Shown: positions 41,920 to 49,127 of the stretch, one piece after another
How positions within the stretch are numbered: position 1 is the first letter of the stretch
How the letters are laid out: each line of letters starts with the position of its first letter
Assembly: GCF_000818195.1 (NCBI RefSeq)
Contig: NZ_JTHL01000001.1
Location: 7,800,341-7,849,467 of the forward strand
Origin: Streptomyces sp. 150FB
GTDB taxonomy: Bacteria > Actinomycetota > Actinomycetes > Streptomycetales > Streptomycetaceae
Length of the DNA: 49,127 bases
Direction: 5' to 3'
The notes under the pieces: model-generated
The model's database searches: none
The model's input: only the letters and a program-made list of their open reading frames with translations
What the model was told of the DNA's origin: nothing
Position numbers and translations under genes: made by a program

Positions 41920-42062
41920 GTCGTCTGCTCGACTCTCTCTTGGCGGGCTGAAAGGCGGAAGGAGGATGGGCGGAAAGGCGGGAAAAGGGGACAGGCGGAC
42001 CGCGCGGACGGCGGGGCGGCCGACCGCGCGGCAGGGGCCGTTCTGCGCGCAGAAAGGTAGCA

Positions 42063-42073
42063 TGGTCAGTCCA
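42063..42073. promoter_or_regulatory. Operator 6 between the divergent decarboxylase-fold and alcohol dehydrogenase genes
   Basis: TGGTCAGTCCA keeps TGGT..-..CCA and has one deviation from TNGTNNNACNA. On the other strand it reads TGGACTGACCA, nearly the right half of operator 5 (TGGACAGACCA), and ATGGACTG occurs twice in tandem there. Position in the only divergent promoter of this part supports a role. Confidence 0.45.
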
Positions 42074-42126
42074 TCAGTCCATAGAGTACTGTGCCATCCG
42101 GACACCCCCGAGGATGAGGAGAGGTC

Positions 42127-43245
42127 ATGGCAGAGCAGGTGCTGGCAGCGGTCAGGACGGCCCCGGGCACGACCGAACTGCGTGAATTCCCGATGCCGGA
42201 CATACCGGCCGACGGGGCTCTGCTCAAGGTCGAGGTCGCCGGGATCTGCGGCACCGACGTGAAGATGTACGGCAAGCCGCCCTTCCCCGACCCGGTGATC
42301 ATGGGGCACGAGAATGTCGGTGTCATCGCGAAAGCGGGCCGCGAGTTCACCGAGCGCAAGGGCCTCGTCGAGGGCGACCGCATCTTCGCCGAGCACTACG
42401 TCGGCTGCTTCCGCTGCGACTGGTGTCACCAGGGCGAGTACCGCCACTGCGAGGCGACCGACTGGCGCACCAACCCCGACGCCCGCCGCTACGGCTACAC
42501 GTCGTCGGACAACCAGTACAACCTGTGGGGCGGCTTCTCGCAGTACCTCTACCTGCCGTGGAACTCGGTGACCCACCGGGTGCCCGACGGGGTGTCCGCC
42601 GAACTGGCCGGTCTGGTCACGCCGTTGTCGAACGGCATCGAATGGGCGTTGGTCACGGCGGGCGTCGGGTACGCCTCCACGGTCCTCATCCAGGGCCCGG
42701 GACAGCAGGGTCTGTCCCAGGTCGTCGCCTGCAAGCAGGCCGGCGCCTCGCTCATCATCGTCAGCGGTACGACCCGGGACGCGGCGCGGCTCGCCATGGC
42801 CGTGGAACTCGGTGCGGACGCCGTCATCGACGTGACCGAGGAGGACGCACTGGCCCGGATCATGGAGCTGACCGGCGGCCGGGGCGTCGACGTCGTGCTG
42901 GACTGCACGGCCGGCGCCGGAACCGCCCCTGTCCTGCTCGGTATTGACGCGCTCAAGCGCCGCGAGGGCACCATGGTCGTCCAGGGCGAGCTGGCCGCGT
43001 TCCCCGACTTCCCGATGAAGAAGCTCACCGAGAAGTCCATCGCCATGAAGAGCGCCCGGGGACACAGCTACCGCGCCTGCGAACTCGCCCTGGAACAGCT
43101 CGCATCGGGCCGTTTCCCACTGGAGAAGCTGAGCACCCACACCTTCGGCCTCCAGGACACCGACCGGGCCATCCGCACCGTCGGCGGCGAGAGCGGCGAG
43201 GACGCCATGCATGTCTCCCTGCTGCCCTGGATGGAGACCGCATGA
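42127..43245 (+). CDS. Zinc-dependent alcohol dehydrogenase
   Basis: A 372-residue medium-chain dehydrogenase. Catalytic zinc ligands are in GICGTDVK and GHENVGVI; the four structural cysteines are clear in [15 protein letters not shown]; the nucleotide-binding loop around GPGQQGLSQ follows ASTVLIQ. The insertion around [29 protein letters not shown] is somewhat larger than usual. It probably oxidises a hydroxy intermediate with NAD(P). First gene of a four-gene operon; ends with a four-base overlap (ATGA) with the LigK-type aldolase. The ATG at 42127 has GAGGAGAGG upstream. Confidence 0.9.
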   Translation: MAEQVLAAVRTAPGTTELREFPMPDIPADGALLKVEVAGICGTDVKMYGKPPFPDPVIMGHENVGVIAKAGREFTERKGLVEGDRIFAEHYVGCFRCDWCHQGEYRHCEATDWRTNPDARRYGYTSSDNQYNLWGGFSQYLYLPWNSVTHRVPDGVSAELAGLVTPLSNGIEWALVTAGVGYASTVLIQGPGQQGLSQVVACKQAGASLIIVSGTTRDAARLAMAVELGADAVIDVTEEDALARIMELTGGRGVDVVLDCTAGAGTAPVLLGIDALKRREGTMVVQGELAAFPDFPMKKLTEKSIAMKSARGHSYRACELALEQLASGRFPLEKLSTHTFGLQDTDRAIRTVGGESGEDAMHVSLLPWMETA

Positions 43246-43949
43246 GCGGCATCGTCGTACGCGACCCGCTCCGCGCCGAGCGGGAGGCCGTCGCCGGACT
43301 CGCCGGATACGGGGTCGCCACCGTGCACGAGGCCCAGGGCCGCACCGGTCTGCTCGACCCCGCGCTGCGCCCGGTCTACTCCGGCGCGCACATCGCCGGG
43401 ACAGCGGTGACCGTCAGTGTGCCGCCGGGCGACAACTGGATGCTGCACGTCGCGATCGAGCAGTGCCGGGAGGGTGACATCCTCGTTGTCGCGCCCACCT
43501 CCCCTTCGGACGCCGGGTACTTCGGCGATCTGCTCGCCACCTCCGCCGCCGCGCGCGGTGTCAGCGGCCTGATCATCGACGCCGGCTGCCGTGACGTGGC
43601 TGATCTGAAGCGGATGGGCTTTCCCGTATGGGCGCGGCACATCTGCGCGTTCGGCACCGTCAAGGAGACCCTCGGCGAGGTCAACACCCCGCTGGTCTGC
43701 GCCGGTCAGTACATCGAGCCGGGCGATGTGATCGTCGCCGACGACGACGGTGCGGTGGTCGTACCGCGCGCCCGGGCCGCCCAGGTCGTCGAGAGTTCCC
43801 GTGCGCGGGAGGAGAAGGAAGCGGTGTCGCGCGCGCGGTACGGGAGCGGTGAACTCGGCCTGGACGTCAACAAGATGCGCGAGCGGCTGGAGCGCAAGGG
43901 CCTGACCTACGTGGACCGGTCGCCCGAGGGCCGTTCCGGTCGCGGCTGA
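43242..43949 (+). CDS. ligK: 4-carboxy-4-hydroxy-2-oxoadipate / 4-hydroxy-4-methyl-2-oxoglutarate aldolase (RraA family)
   Basis: A 235-residue RraA-fold enzyme. The active-site arginine/aspartate are in [15 protein letters not shown], with [12 protein letters not shown] supplying the conserved loop. Aldolases of this family split 4-carboxy-4-hydroxy-2-oxoadipate into pyruvate and oxaloacetate, the last step of the protocatechuate 4,5-cleavage and gallate pathways, and can decarboxylate oxaloacetate. Non-enzymatic RraA (RNase E inhibitor) is less likely, because the next gene is the hydratase producing this substrate. Translationally coupled to the alcohol dehydrogenase. Confidence 0.85.
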   Translation: MSGIVVRDPLRAEREAVAGLAGYGVATVHEAQGRTGLLDPALRPVYSGAHIAGTAVTVSVPPGDNWMLHVAIEQCREGDILVVAPTSPSDAGYFGDLLATSAAARGVSGLIIDAGCRDVADLKRMGFPVWARHICAFGTVKETLGEVNTPLVCAGQYIEPGDVIVADDDGAVVVPRARAAQVVESSRAREEKEAVSRARYGSGELGLDVNKMRERLERKGLTYVDRSPEGRSGRG

Positions 43950-44003
43950 GCCCGTCCGCAGGCTCGAAGGCCACGCCACTGACGGAACGAGGACCCCGAA
44001 TCC

Positions 44004-45032
44004 ATGCCCCTGATCATTGACTGCCACGGCCACTACACCACGGCCCCGCCCCAGCACCAGCGTTTCCGCGACGCCCAGCTCGCCCGGCTCGCCGACCCCT
44101 CGCTGCCTGTGCCCGAACCGGCCGCCATCAGCGACGACGAGATCCGCGAGAGCGTCGAGAACCACCAGCTCAAGGTGTTGCGCGAGCGCGGCGGCGACCT
44201 GATGCTCTTCTCTCCCAAGGCCTCCGGGATGGAACACCATGTCACGGACCCCGCGACCGCCCGCGTCTGGGCGCAGGTCAGCAACGACCTGATCCACCGG
44301 GTGACCGGACTCTTCCCGCAGCACTTCGCCGGAGTGTGCCAGCTCCCCCAGACACCGAACGGCACACTCGACGACGTGATCGCCGAGCTGCGCCGGTGCG
44401 TGGAGACCCTCGGCTTTGTCGGCTGCAACCTCAACCCCGACCCGTCCGGCGGGTTCTGGAACTCGCCGCCGCTCACCGACCCGTACTGGTTCCCGCTGTA
44501 CGAGGTGCTGGTGGAGCTGGACGTACCCGCGATGATTCATGTCTCGACGTCCTGCAACCCGAGCTTCCACACACTCGGCGCGCACTATCTCAACGCCGAC
44601 ACCTCGGTGTTCATGCAGCTCGTCCAGCACGACCTGTTCGACCGCTTCCCGGCCCTGCGGTTCGTCATCCCGCACGGCGGCGGCGCTGTCCCGTACCACT
44701 GGGGGCGCTACCGGGGCCTCGCCGTCCGGATGGGCCGGCCCGACCCGGCGGAACACCTGATGCGGAACGTCTTCTTCGACACCTGTGTCTACCACCAGCC
44801 GGGCATCGACCTGCTGCACAAGGTCATTGACACCGACAACGTCCTCTTCGCCTCCGAGATGCTGGGCGCTGTCCGTGGTGTGGACCCGGAGACCGGCATC
44901 GCCTGGGACGACACCAAGCAGTACATCGAACGGGCAGGCCTCACCGACGAACAGTCGCACAAGGTCTTCGAGGGAAATGTCAGGCGCGTCTACCCCCGCC
45001 TGGACGCGCGACTGAATTCGGAAGGCAGGTAA
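44004..45032 (+). CDS. ligJ: 4-oxalomesaconate hydratase (LigJ-type amidohydrolase)
   Basis: A 342-residue amidohydrolase-superfamily protein following the LigJ pattern along its length: DCHGHYTTAP with the zinc-binding HxH (H8, H10), GCNLNPDPSGGFWNSPPLTDP, PAMIHVSTSC with another ligand, FVIPHGGGAVPYHWGRY, FFDTCVYHQPGIDLL and FASEMLGAVRGVDP with the acidic ligand. The enzyme adds water to 4-oxalomesaconate to give 4-carboxy-4-hydroxy-2-oxoadipate, the substrate of the aldolase encoded upstream. It is the clearest single marker of the downstream pathway. The ATG at 44004 is preceded by AACGAGGACC. Followed 6 nt later by the decarboxylase gene. Confidence 0.9.
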   Translation: MPLIIDCHGHYTTAPPQHQRFRDAQLARLADPSLPVPEPAAISDDEIRESVENHQLKVLRERGGDLMLFSPKASGMEHHVTDPATARVWAQVSNDLIHRVTGLFPQHFAGVCQLPQTPNGTLDDVIAELRRCVETLGFVGCNLNPDPSGGFWNSPPLTDPYWFPLYEVLVELDVPAMIHVSTSCNPSFHTLGAHYLNADTSVFMQLVQHDLFDRFPALRFVIPHGGGAVPYHWGRYRGLAVRMGRPDPAEHLMRNVFFDTCVYHQPGIDLLHKVIDTDNVLFASEMLGAVRGVDPETGIAWDDTKQYIERAGLTDEQSHKVFEGNVRRVYPRLDARLNSEGR

Positions 45033-45038
45033 CACCCC

Positions 45039-46034
45039 ATGTCCCGACTGCGACTGACCTTCGCCTGTGGCGACTACGACCGCACACGCGCCCTGTACGA
45101 AGGGACGATCCAGCCCGACGGGATCGATCTGACCTACCTCCGGCTGCCCGTCGAGGAGACGTTCTTCCGGATGATGCGCCACCAGGAGTTCGAGGTGGCG
45201 GAGATGTCGCTGTCCTCGTACGTCCTGTCCCTCAACGCCGACCCGTCGCCCTTCGTGGCGCTGCCGGTCTACACCTCCCGGATGTTCCGGCACGGCGCGC
45301 TCTACTGCCACGCCGACTCGGGCATCTCCTCCCCGGAGGACCTGCGCGGCAAGGTGGTGGGCACACCGGAGTACCAACTCACCGCGTGTGTATGGATGCG
45401 CGGCATCCTGGCGGACCGGCACAACGTACCGTTCGACTCCGTCACGTACCTGACGGGTGGTCAGGAGACAGCCGGGCGCATCGAGAAGGCGAAGGTGGCC
45501 CTCCCGGACTCGGTGAAGATCAGCCCCATCCCGTCCGACGCGACACTGGCCGCCATGCTGGCCGCGGGCGAGATCGACGCCCTGTGCACACCGCGCGTCC
45601 CGAGCCCGTTCGCCGCCGGCGACCCGCGGGTCCGGCGGGTGTTCCCCGATGTCGTCGCCAGCGAGAAGGACTACTACGCGCAGACGGGCATCTTCCCGAT
45701 CATGCATGTGGTCGTGATCCGGCGCGACGTCTACGAGCAGTACCCGTGGGTCGCGCAGTCGCTGTACAAGTCGCTGCTCGCCGCCAAGAACCAGGCGTAC
45801 GCGAGCCTTTACGACACCTCGGCGCTGCGCTTCATGCTGCCCTGGCTGACCCCGCAGTTGGAGGAGGCGCGGGCGCTCCTCGGGGACGACTACTGGTCGT
45901 ACGGCGTCGGGGGCGCCAACCACGAGAACCTGTCGACGTTCCTGCGCTACCACCACGAGCAGGGGCTGTCGCGGCGCCGATGGACCCCCGAGGAGCTGTT
46001 CGCGCCCGAATCGCTGGAAGCGGCGGTCATCTAG
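45039..46034 (+). CDS. 4,5-dihydroxyphthalate decarboxylase-type protein
   Basis: A 331-residue cytoplasmic protein with the 4,5-dihydroxyphthalate decarboxylase fold: LRLTFACGDYDRTRALYEG, FEVAEMSLSSYVLSLNADPSPFVALPVYTSRMFRHGALYCH, SPEDLRGKVVGTPEYQLTACVWMRGIL. Enzymes of this group decarboxylate dihydroxyphthalate to protocatechuate after the Rieske step of phthalate degradation. With the phthalate-type oxygenase at 36684 this gives a consistent two-step module, but the natural acid may differ. The ATG at 45039 has GAAGGCAGG before it. Last gene of the operon. Confidence 0.85.
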   Translation: MSRLRLTFACGDYDRTRALYEGTIQPDGIDLTYLRLPVEETFFRMMRHQEFEVAEMSLSSYVLSLNADPSPFVALPVYTSRMFRHGALYCHADSGISSPEDLRGKVVGTPEYQLTACVWMRGILADRHNVPFDSVTYLTGGQETAGRIEKAKVALPDSVKISPIPSDATLAAMLAAGEIDALCTPRVPSPFAAGDPRVRRVFPDVVASEKDYYAQTGIFPIMHVVVIRRDVYEQYPWVAQSLYKSLLAAKNQAYASLYDTSALRFMLPWLTPQLEEARALLGDDYWSYGVGGANHENLSTFLRYHHEQGLSRRRWTPEELFAPESLEAAVI

Positions 46035-46070
46035 GGCCGGTCGGCGGGGAATTGACAGTGCGGAGGAGAA

Positions 46071-46115
46071 GGGGACCGGCGGCGGAGCCGAAGCCACCGC
46101 CGCCGGTCCCCTCGT
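46071..46115. terminator. Bidirectional terminator between decarboxylase and ferredoxin-reductase genes
   Basis: A perfect 15-bp stem (46071-46085 with 46097-46111) around an 11-base loop, between two convergent genes and followed by TCGTTG. No long T-run, as usual for the genus. Confidence 0.85.
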
Positions 46116-46142
46116 TGTGCTCCTGACGGGATGAACGCTCTT

Positions 46143-47438
46143 TCAGCTCGCCCCGACCGCGTCGCCGCGCGCGGCGAAGAGCGTCTTCAGCGGAGTGGCG
46201 GCGTCCCCGGCCCGCGCCGCCGGAATGGTCGCGTCCTGCGACAGCGCCTTCCGTACGGCCATGTAGTCGGACGGGTTGTTGACGGCGTCCACCGCCAGGA
46301 GTTGGTCCTCCCGGTAGTAGAGGACCGAGAACCGCTCCGAGTCCGGCTCGCCGCGTACGACATAACTGTCGTAGCCGGCGGAGAGCCCGGCGATCTGGAG
46401 CTTGAGGTCACCCTGGTACGACCAGAACCACGGCACCGTCCGGGTGTTCCGGAGGGTGCCGAGGAGCGTCGCCGCCGCTGTGCCCGCCTGGGCGACGGCG
46501 TTCTGCACCGACTCCAGCCGTACTCTGCCCAGTCCCGTCATCGGATGCGGCTGTACGGTGCAGTCGCCCGCCGCCACAACGGCGGGATCGCTGGTGCGCG
46601 CGTGGGAGTCGACGACGATACCGCCGTCACACTCCAGACCGAGACCCGTCGCGAGTTCGGTGCGCGGGACGACCCCCACGCCGACCAGGACGAGATCGGC
46701 AGGGACCTGCCGGCCGTCGGTGAGCCGCACCCCGGTCACCTGTCCGCCGGCCCCGTCGAAGCCCGACACCTGGGCGGACAGGAGCAGTTCGGTGCCGCGC
46801 CGCAGATGCGCCTGCCGGTAGAACTCCGAGACGACCGGTGCCACGGCTCGCTGGATCAGCCGGTCAGCGGCCTCGACGACGGTGACACTCTTGCCGAGCG
46901 CCCGGGCGACAGCGGCGGCTTCGAGGCCGATGAATCCGCCGCCGACCACAACGACCCGATGGGCGTGGGTGAGTTGTGCCCGCAGGTCCACCGCGTCGTC
47001 ACGGTCCCGCAGGTAGCAGATCCCGCCGAGGTCGGACCCGGGCACGGCGAGCCGCCGGGGACCCGCCCCGACGGTGAGTGCCAGGCGGTCGAACGGCAGC
47101 GAGCGCCCCGACGCCGTGACGGCCGTACCCGATCCGGCGGGGTTGGCGGGGCCGGCGGGGTTGGCGGAGTTGGTGGCGGACAGGGCCAACTCGCTGACCC
47201 GCTCCCCGCGTACGAGCCGGATGTCGGAGTCGGTGTAGAAGGCGTCCGAACGGAAGGCCAGGGACTCGGCGGTCGCCTCGCCGGTGAGGAACTCCTTGGA
47301 CAGCGGAGGCCGCTGGTAGGGCGGATGGTCCTCCTCGCCGACCAGGGTGATCGGTTCGGTGTCACCCAATTGCCTTAGGGAGACGGCTAGTTGGAGCCCG
47401 GCCTGGCTCGCGCCCACGATGAGCGTCCCGTTGCTCAC
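46143..47438 (-). CDS. FAD-dependent ferredoxin reductase for the Rieske system
   Basis: A 431-residue NAD(P)H:ferredoxin reductase of the oxygenase-coupled family. The FAD-binding start is LIVGASQAGLQLAVSLRQLG, then PPYQRPPLSKEFL; the NAD loop is VVVVGGGFIGLEAAAVA; the second FAD region is VVAAGDCTVQPHPM. A low-complexity insert around NSANPAGPANPAGSG is coded by short repeats. It should reduce the adrenodoxin-type ferredoxin at 36143 and thus supply the oxygenase, although it lies 10 kb away. The GTG at 47438 is preceded by CAGGAGGTCC. Own promoter with operator 7. Confidence 0.9.
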   Translation of the reverse strand: MSNGTLIVGASQAGLQLAVSLRQLGDTEPITLVGEEDHPPYQRPPLSKEFLTGEATAESLAFRSDAFYTDSDIRLVRGERVSELALSATNSANPAGPANPAGSGTAVTASGRSLPFDRLALTVGAGPRRLAVPGSDLGGICYLRDRDDAVDLRAQLTHAHRVVVVGGGFIGLEAAAVARALGKSVTVVEAADRLIQRAVAPVVSEFYRQAHLRRGTELLLSAQVSGFDGAGGQVTGVRLTDGRQVPADLVLVGVGVVPRTELATGLGLECDGGIVVDSHARTSDPAVVAAGDCTVQPHPMTGLGRVRLESVQNAVAQAGTAAATLLGTLRNTRTVPWFWSYQGDLKLQIAGLSAGYDSYVVRGEPDSERFSVLYYREDQLLAVDAVNNPSDYMAVRKALSQDATIPAARAGDAATPLKTLFAARGDAVGAS

Positions 47439-47573
47439 CGGGACCTCCTGGAGGGGGGAACGAGAAGGGGACGCGGGGCGGCGGCGGACGGTCCGGCGAC
47501 GCCGGGCGCCCGTCGAGGGCAACGTCGCTGGGCATGGCACAGCATCGAGCGGCCCCTCTCAACGTAGGCATTA

Positions 47574-47593
47574 ATGTAATACCATTATACCAT
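47574..47593 (-). promoter_or_regulatory. Operator 7 with TATAAT -10 of the ferredoxin-reductase gene
   Basis: Read on the minus strand, a consensus TATAAT (47584-47589) runs directly into TGGTATTACAT (47574-47584), one base off the FadR-type consensus. A second half-site ATGGTA sits on the other side of the -10 (47588-47593). The -35 is weak. The leader to the GTG at 47438 is about 140 nt. Confidence 0.5.
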
Positions 47594-47780
47594 CGAGCGA
47601 TTTCCGGGAAAGGGAGCGCGGACAGGCGCCCAGCCGGACGGCTCTCCGCTTCGTCTGACGCCTCATAAATACGTGGCGCGGACTGAGGTGGCCCGGTTAT
47701 GGTCGATGCGTTGCGGACGGCGGCCGTTGGTTGAAGCCGCTGTTCAGGTGTGCCGAAGTGTGATCAGGGAGGTGTGACCG

Positions 47781-47852
47781 ATGGCTGTTGTTGCGACGAG
47801 CGCTGCTCGCATCCGGAAGTTCATCAAGTTCACTCCCGTGGTCTCCGGCTGA
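47781..47852 (+). CDS. Possible 23-aa leader ORF upstream of rsgA
   Basis: An ATG at 47781 with a good GGGAGG seven bases upstream opens a 23-codon frame with the sequence AVVATSAARIRKFIKFTPVVSG after the methionine, ending in TGA at 47850-47852, 61 nt before rsgA. The peptide is basic and hydrophobic. It may be a leader peptide, a small protein of its own, or the tail of a processed transcript. No family recognised. Confidence 0.45.
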   Translation: MAVVATSAARIRKFIKFTPVVSG

Positions 47853-47913
47853 TCTCATTCCACCTGCGCGCCTGAGTGCGCGTGCCGGGGCCACCCCCCT
47901 GAAGGGTTCCCCC

Positions 47914-49071
47914 TTGTCTTTCTCCGCTGTCCCCAACTCAACAGCTTCCAGCTCCGCTCCTTTCAACTCCCCTTCCGCCGAGGCTTCTTCCCCGTCGCAC
48001 GCCCTGGTCCCCTACGGATGGGACGAGGAGTGGGACGCGCGGTTCGCGCCGTACGCGGCGCGGGGTCTGCTGCTCGGCCGGGTGACCCGGGTCGACCGCG
48101 GCCTGTGCGACGTCGTCACCGCGGCGGGAATGGTCCGCGCCGACACGGAGTTCGTCGTGCCGCGCGATCCGATGAGTGTGGTGTGCACCGGCGACTGGGT
48201 GGCCGTCGACCCCGGCGGCGACCCGCGGTACGTACGGACCCTGCTGCCGCGCAGGACGGCCTTCGTACGGTCGACGTCCTCGCAGCGCTCCGAGGGCCAG
48301 ATCCTCGCCGCCAACGTCGACCACGCCGTCATCGCGGTCTCCGCCCAGGCCGAACTCGATCTGGGGCGCGTCGAACGATTCCTGGCGCTCGGCTGGGAGA
48401 GCGGCGCCGTACCGCTGCTCGTGCTCACCAAGGCCGACCTGGTCGACGACCCGGCCGTGCTCGCCCATCTCGTCGAGGACGTCGGGAACACGGCGCCCGG
48501 CGTGCGGGTGCTCGCCGTCAGTTCGGAGACGGGGGAGGGGATCGAGGAACTCACCACCCTGCTCTCGGACGGTACGAGTGTGCTCATCGGGGCGTCGGGC
48601 GCCGGCAAGTCGACCCTCGCCAACGCGCTGCTCGGCGAGGACGCGATGGAGGTGCAGGCGATCCGTGACGTCGACGGCAAGGGCCGGCACACCACCACGA
48701 CCCGTAACCTCCTGGTGCTGCCCGCCGGTGGCGTACTCATCGACACCCCCGGACTGCGGGGCGTCGGGCTCTGGGACGCCGGGACCGGCGTCGGACAGGT
48801 CTTCGCCGAGATCGAGGCGCTCGCCGAACAGTGCCGTTTCCACGACTGCGCCCACACGGCGGAGCCGGGGTGCGCGGTCCTCGCCGCCCTGGAGGACGGG
48901 GTGCTGTCGGACCGTCGACTGACGAGCTACCGCAAGCTCCTGCGGGAGAACGAGCGCATCGTCGCCAAGACCGACGCCCGGATGCGGGCGGCGGTGACCC
49001 GCGAGTGGAAGCTCAGGAGCGCCCAGGGCCGGCAGGCGAGCCGGATCAAGCGGGGCGGCCGGCCGAGCTGA
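47914..49071 (+). CDS. rsgA: Ribosome small subunit-dependent GTPase A
   Basis: A 385-residue circularly permuted GTPase acting in late 30S subunit maturation. An OB-fold (around RGLLLGRVTRVDRGLCDVVTAAG) precedes the G domain whose motifs occur in permuted order: LTKADLVDD (G4), GASGAGKSTLAN (G1), TTTRNLLVL (G2 region), DTPGLRGVGLW (G3). The C-terminal zinc knuckle is CRFHDCAHTAEPGC. A TTG start at 47914 behind GAAGGG gives the family's usual serine-rich N-terminus; the frame is open 126 nt further upstream, overlapping the small leader ORF. Housekeeping gene marking the right edge of the catabolic cluster. Confidence 0.93.
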   Translation: MSFSAVPNSTASSSAPFNSPSAEASSPSHALVPYGWDEEWDARFAPYAARGLLLGRVTRVDRGLCDVVTAAGMVRADTEFVVPRDPMSVVCTGDWVAVDPGGDPRYVRTLLPRRTAFVRSTSSQRSEGQILAANVDHAVIAVSAQAELDLGRVERFLALGWESGAVPLLVLTKADLVDDPAVLAHLVEDVGNTAPGVRVLAVSSETGEGIEELTTLLSDGTSVLIGASGAGKSTLANALLGEDAMEVQAIRDVDGKGRHTTTTRNLLVLPAGGVLIDTPGLRGVGLWDAGTGVGQVFAEIEALAEQCRFHDCAHTAEPGCAVLAALEDGVLSDRRLTSYRKLLRENERIVAKTDARMRAAVTREWKLRSAQGRQASRIKRGGRPS

Positions 49072-49127
49072 GCGGGGCTGGCTTAGCGTCTGCGGGCGGG
49101 GTGGGGGCTGGGGGTGGGGAGGGTTGG

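Noticed and set aside
43068..46097. 1009-codon minus-strand open frame
   Set aside because: It is antisense to four coupled, recognisable genes (alcohol dehydrogenase 3' end, ligK, ligJ, decarboxylase) and reads as valine/arginine-rich filler.
17913..47438. Secondary-metabolite gene cluster
   Set aside because: No polyketide synthase, NRPS, terpene or RiPP genes; the gene set is catabolic.

Overview
The window reads as high-GC actinobacterial chromosome, most likely Streptomyces. Codon third positions are strongly G/C, GTG and TTG starts are frequent behind AGGAGG-type sites, and the small DUF5133 protein, the GPP34 protein and the EfeO/EfeB pair are typical of that genus. No rRNA, tRNA, CRISPR array, insertion sequence or phage gene was recognised.

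Left part (1-17.5 kb), ordinary chromosome: the 3' end of an NhaA antiporter fused to a thioredoxin domain, a GPP34 protein, a P-loop ATPase plus a membrane-anchored binding protein, two small proteins, cobalamin-independent methionine synthase (metE) behind a cobalamin riboswitch, a protein-kinase-fold protein, a small monooxygenase-like protein, a methyltransferase divergent from an XRE-cupin regulator, a TPR protein, efeO-efeB for iron uptake, and a secreted phosphoesterase. A 450-bp spacer with two copies of an inverted-repeat element (17,556-17,848) follows.

Middle and right (17.9-47.4 kb), an approximately 30-kb catabolic cluster. It holds a FadR-type GntR regulator; an ABC importer with two paralogous binding lipoproteins and a fused double permease; an MFS carrier; three bicupin proteins; a three-component Rieske oxygenase system (oxygenase, ferredoxin and ferredoxin reductase); a decarboxylase of the 4,5-dihydroxyphthalate type and a divergent paralogue; a class II aldolase-fold protein; an ornithine-cyclodeaminase-fold protein; a LigJ-type 4-oxalomesaconate hydratase and a LigK/RraA-type aldolase; a PanB-fold protein with changed active-site residues; an alpha/beta hydrolase with a cysteine nucleophile; a zinc alcohol dehydrogenase; RpiB; a phosphoglycerate-mutase-fold protein; an EutA-like chaperone ATPase; and a TRIP13-like AAA+ ATPase. 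Seven promoter regions across the 30 kb carry variants of one 11-bp palindrome, TGGTCTAACCA, which fits the FadR-family consensus TNGTNNNACNA. At two promoters it overlaps a TATGGT -10 box in the same geometry. The whole block therefore looks like one GntR-controlled regulon.

Working model (inference): an aromatic or heteroaromatic carboxylic acid is imported, oxygenated by the Rieske system, decarboxylated, and ring-opened. No LigAB-type ring-cleavage enzyme is present, so a bicupin may do this. The product would be funnelled through LigJ and LigK to pyruvate and oxaloacetate. The EutA-like and AAA+ ATPases suggest that one enzyme needs reactivation or remodelling. I do not recognise this gene combination as a described pathway.

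The right edge returns to housekeeping DNA with rsgA, preceded by a possible 23-codon leader ORF.
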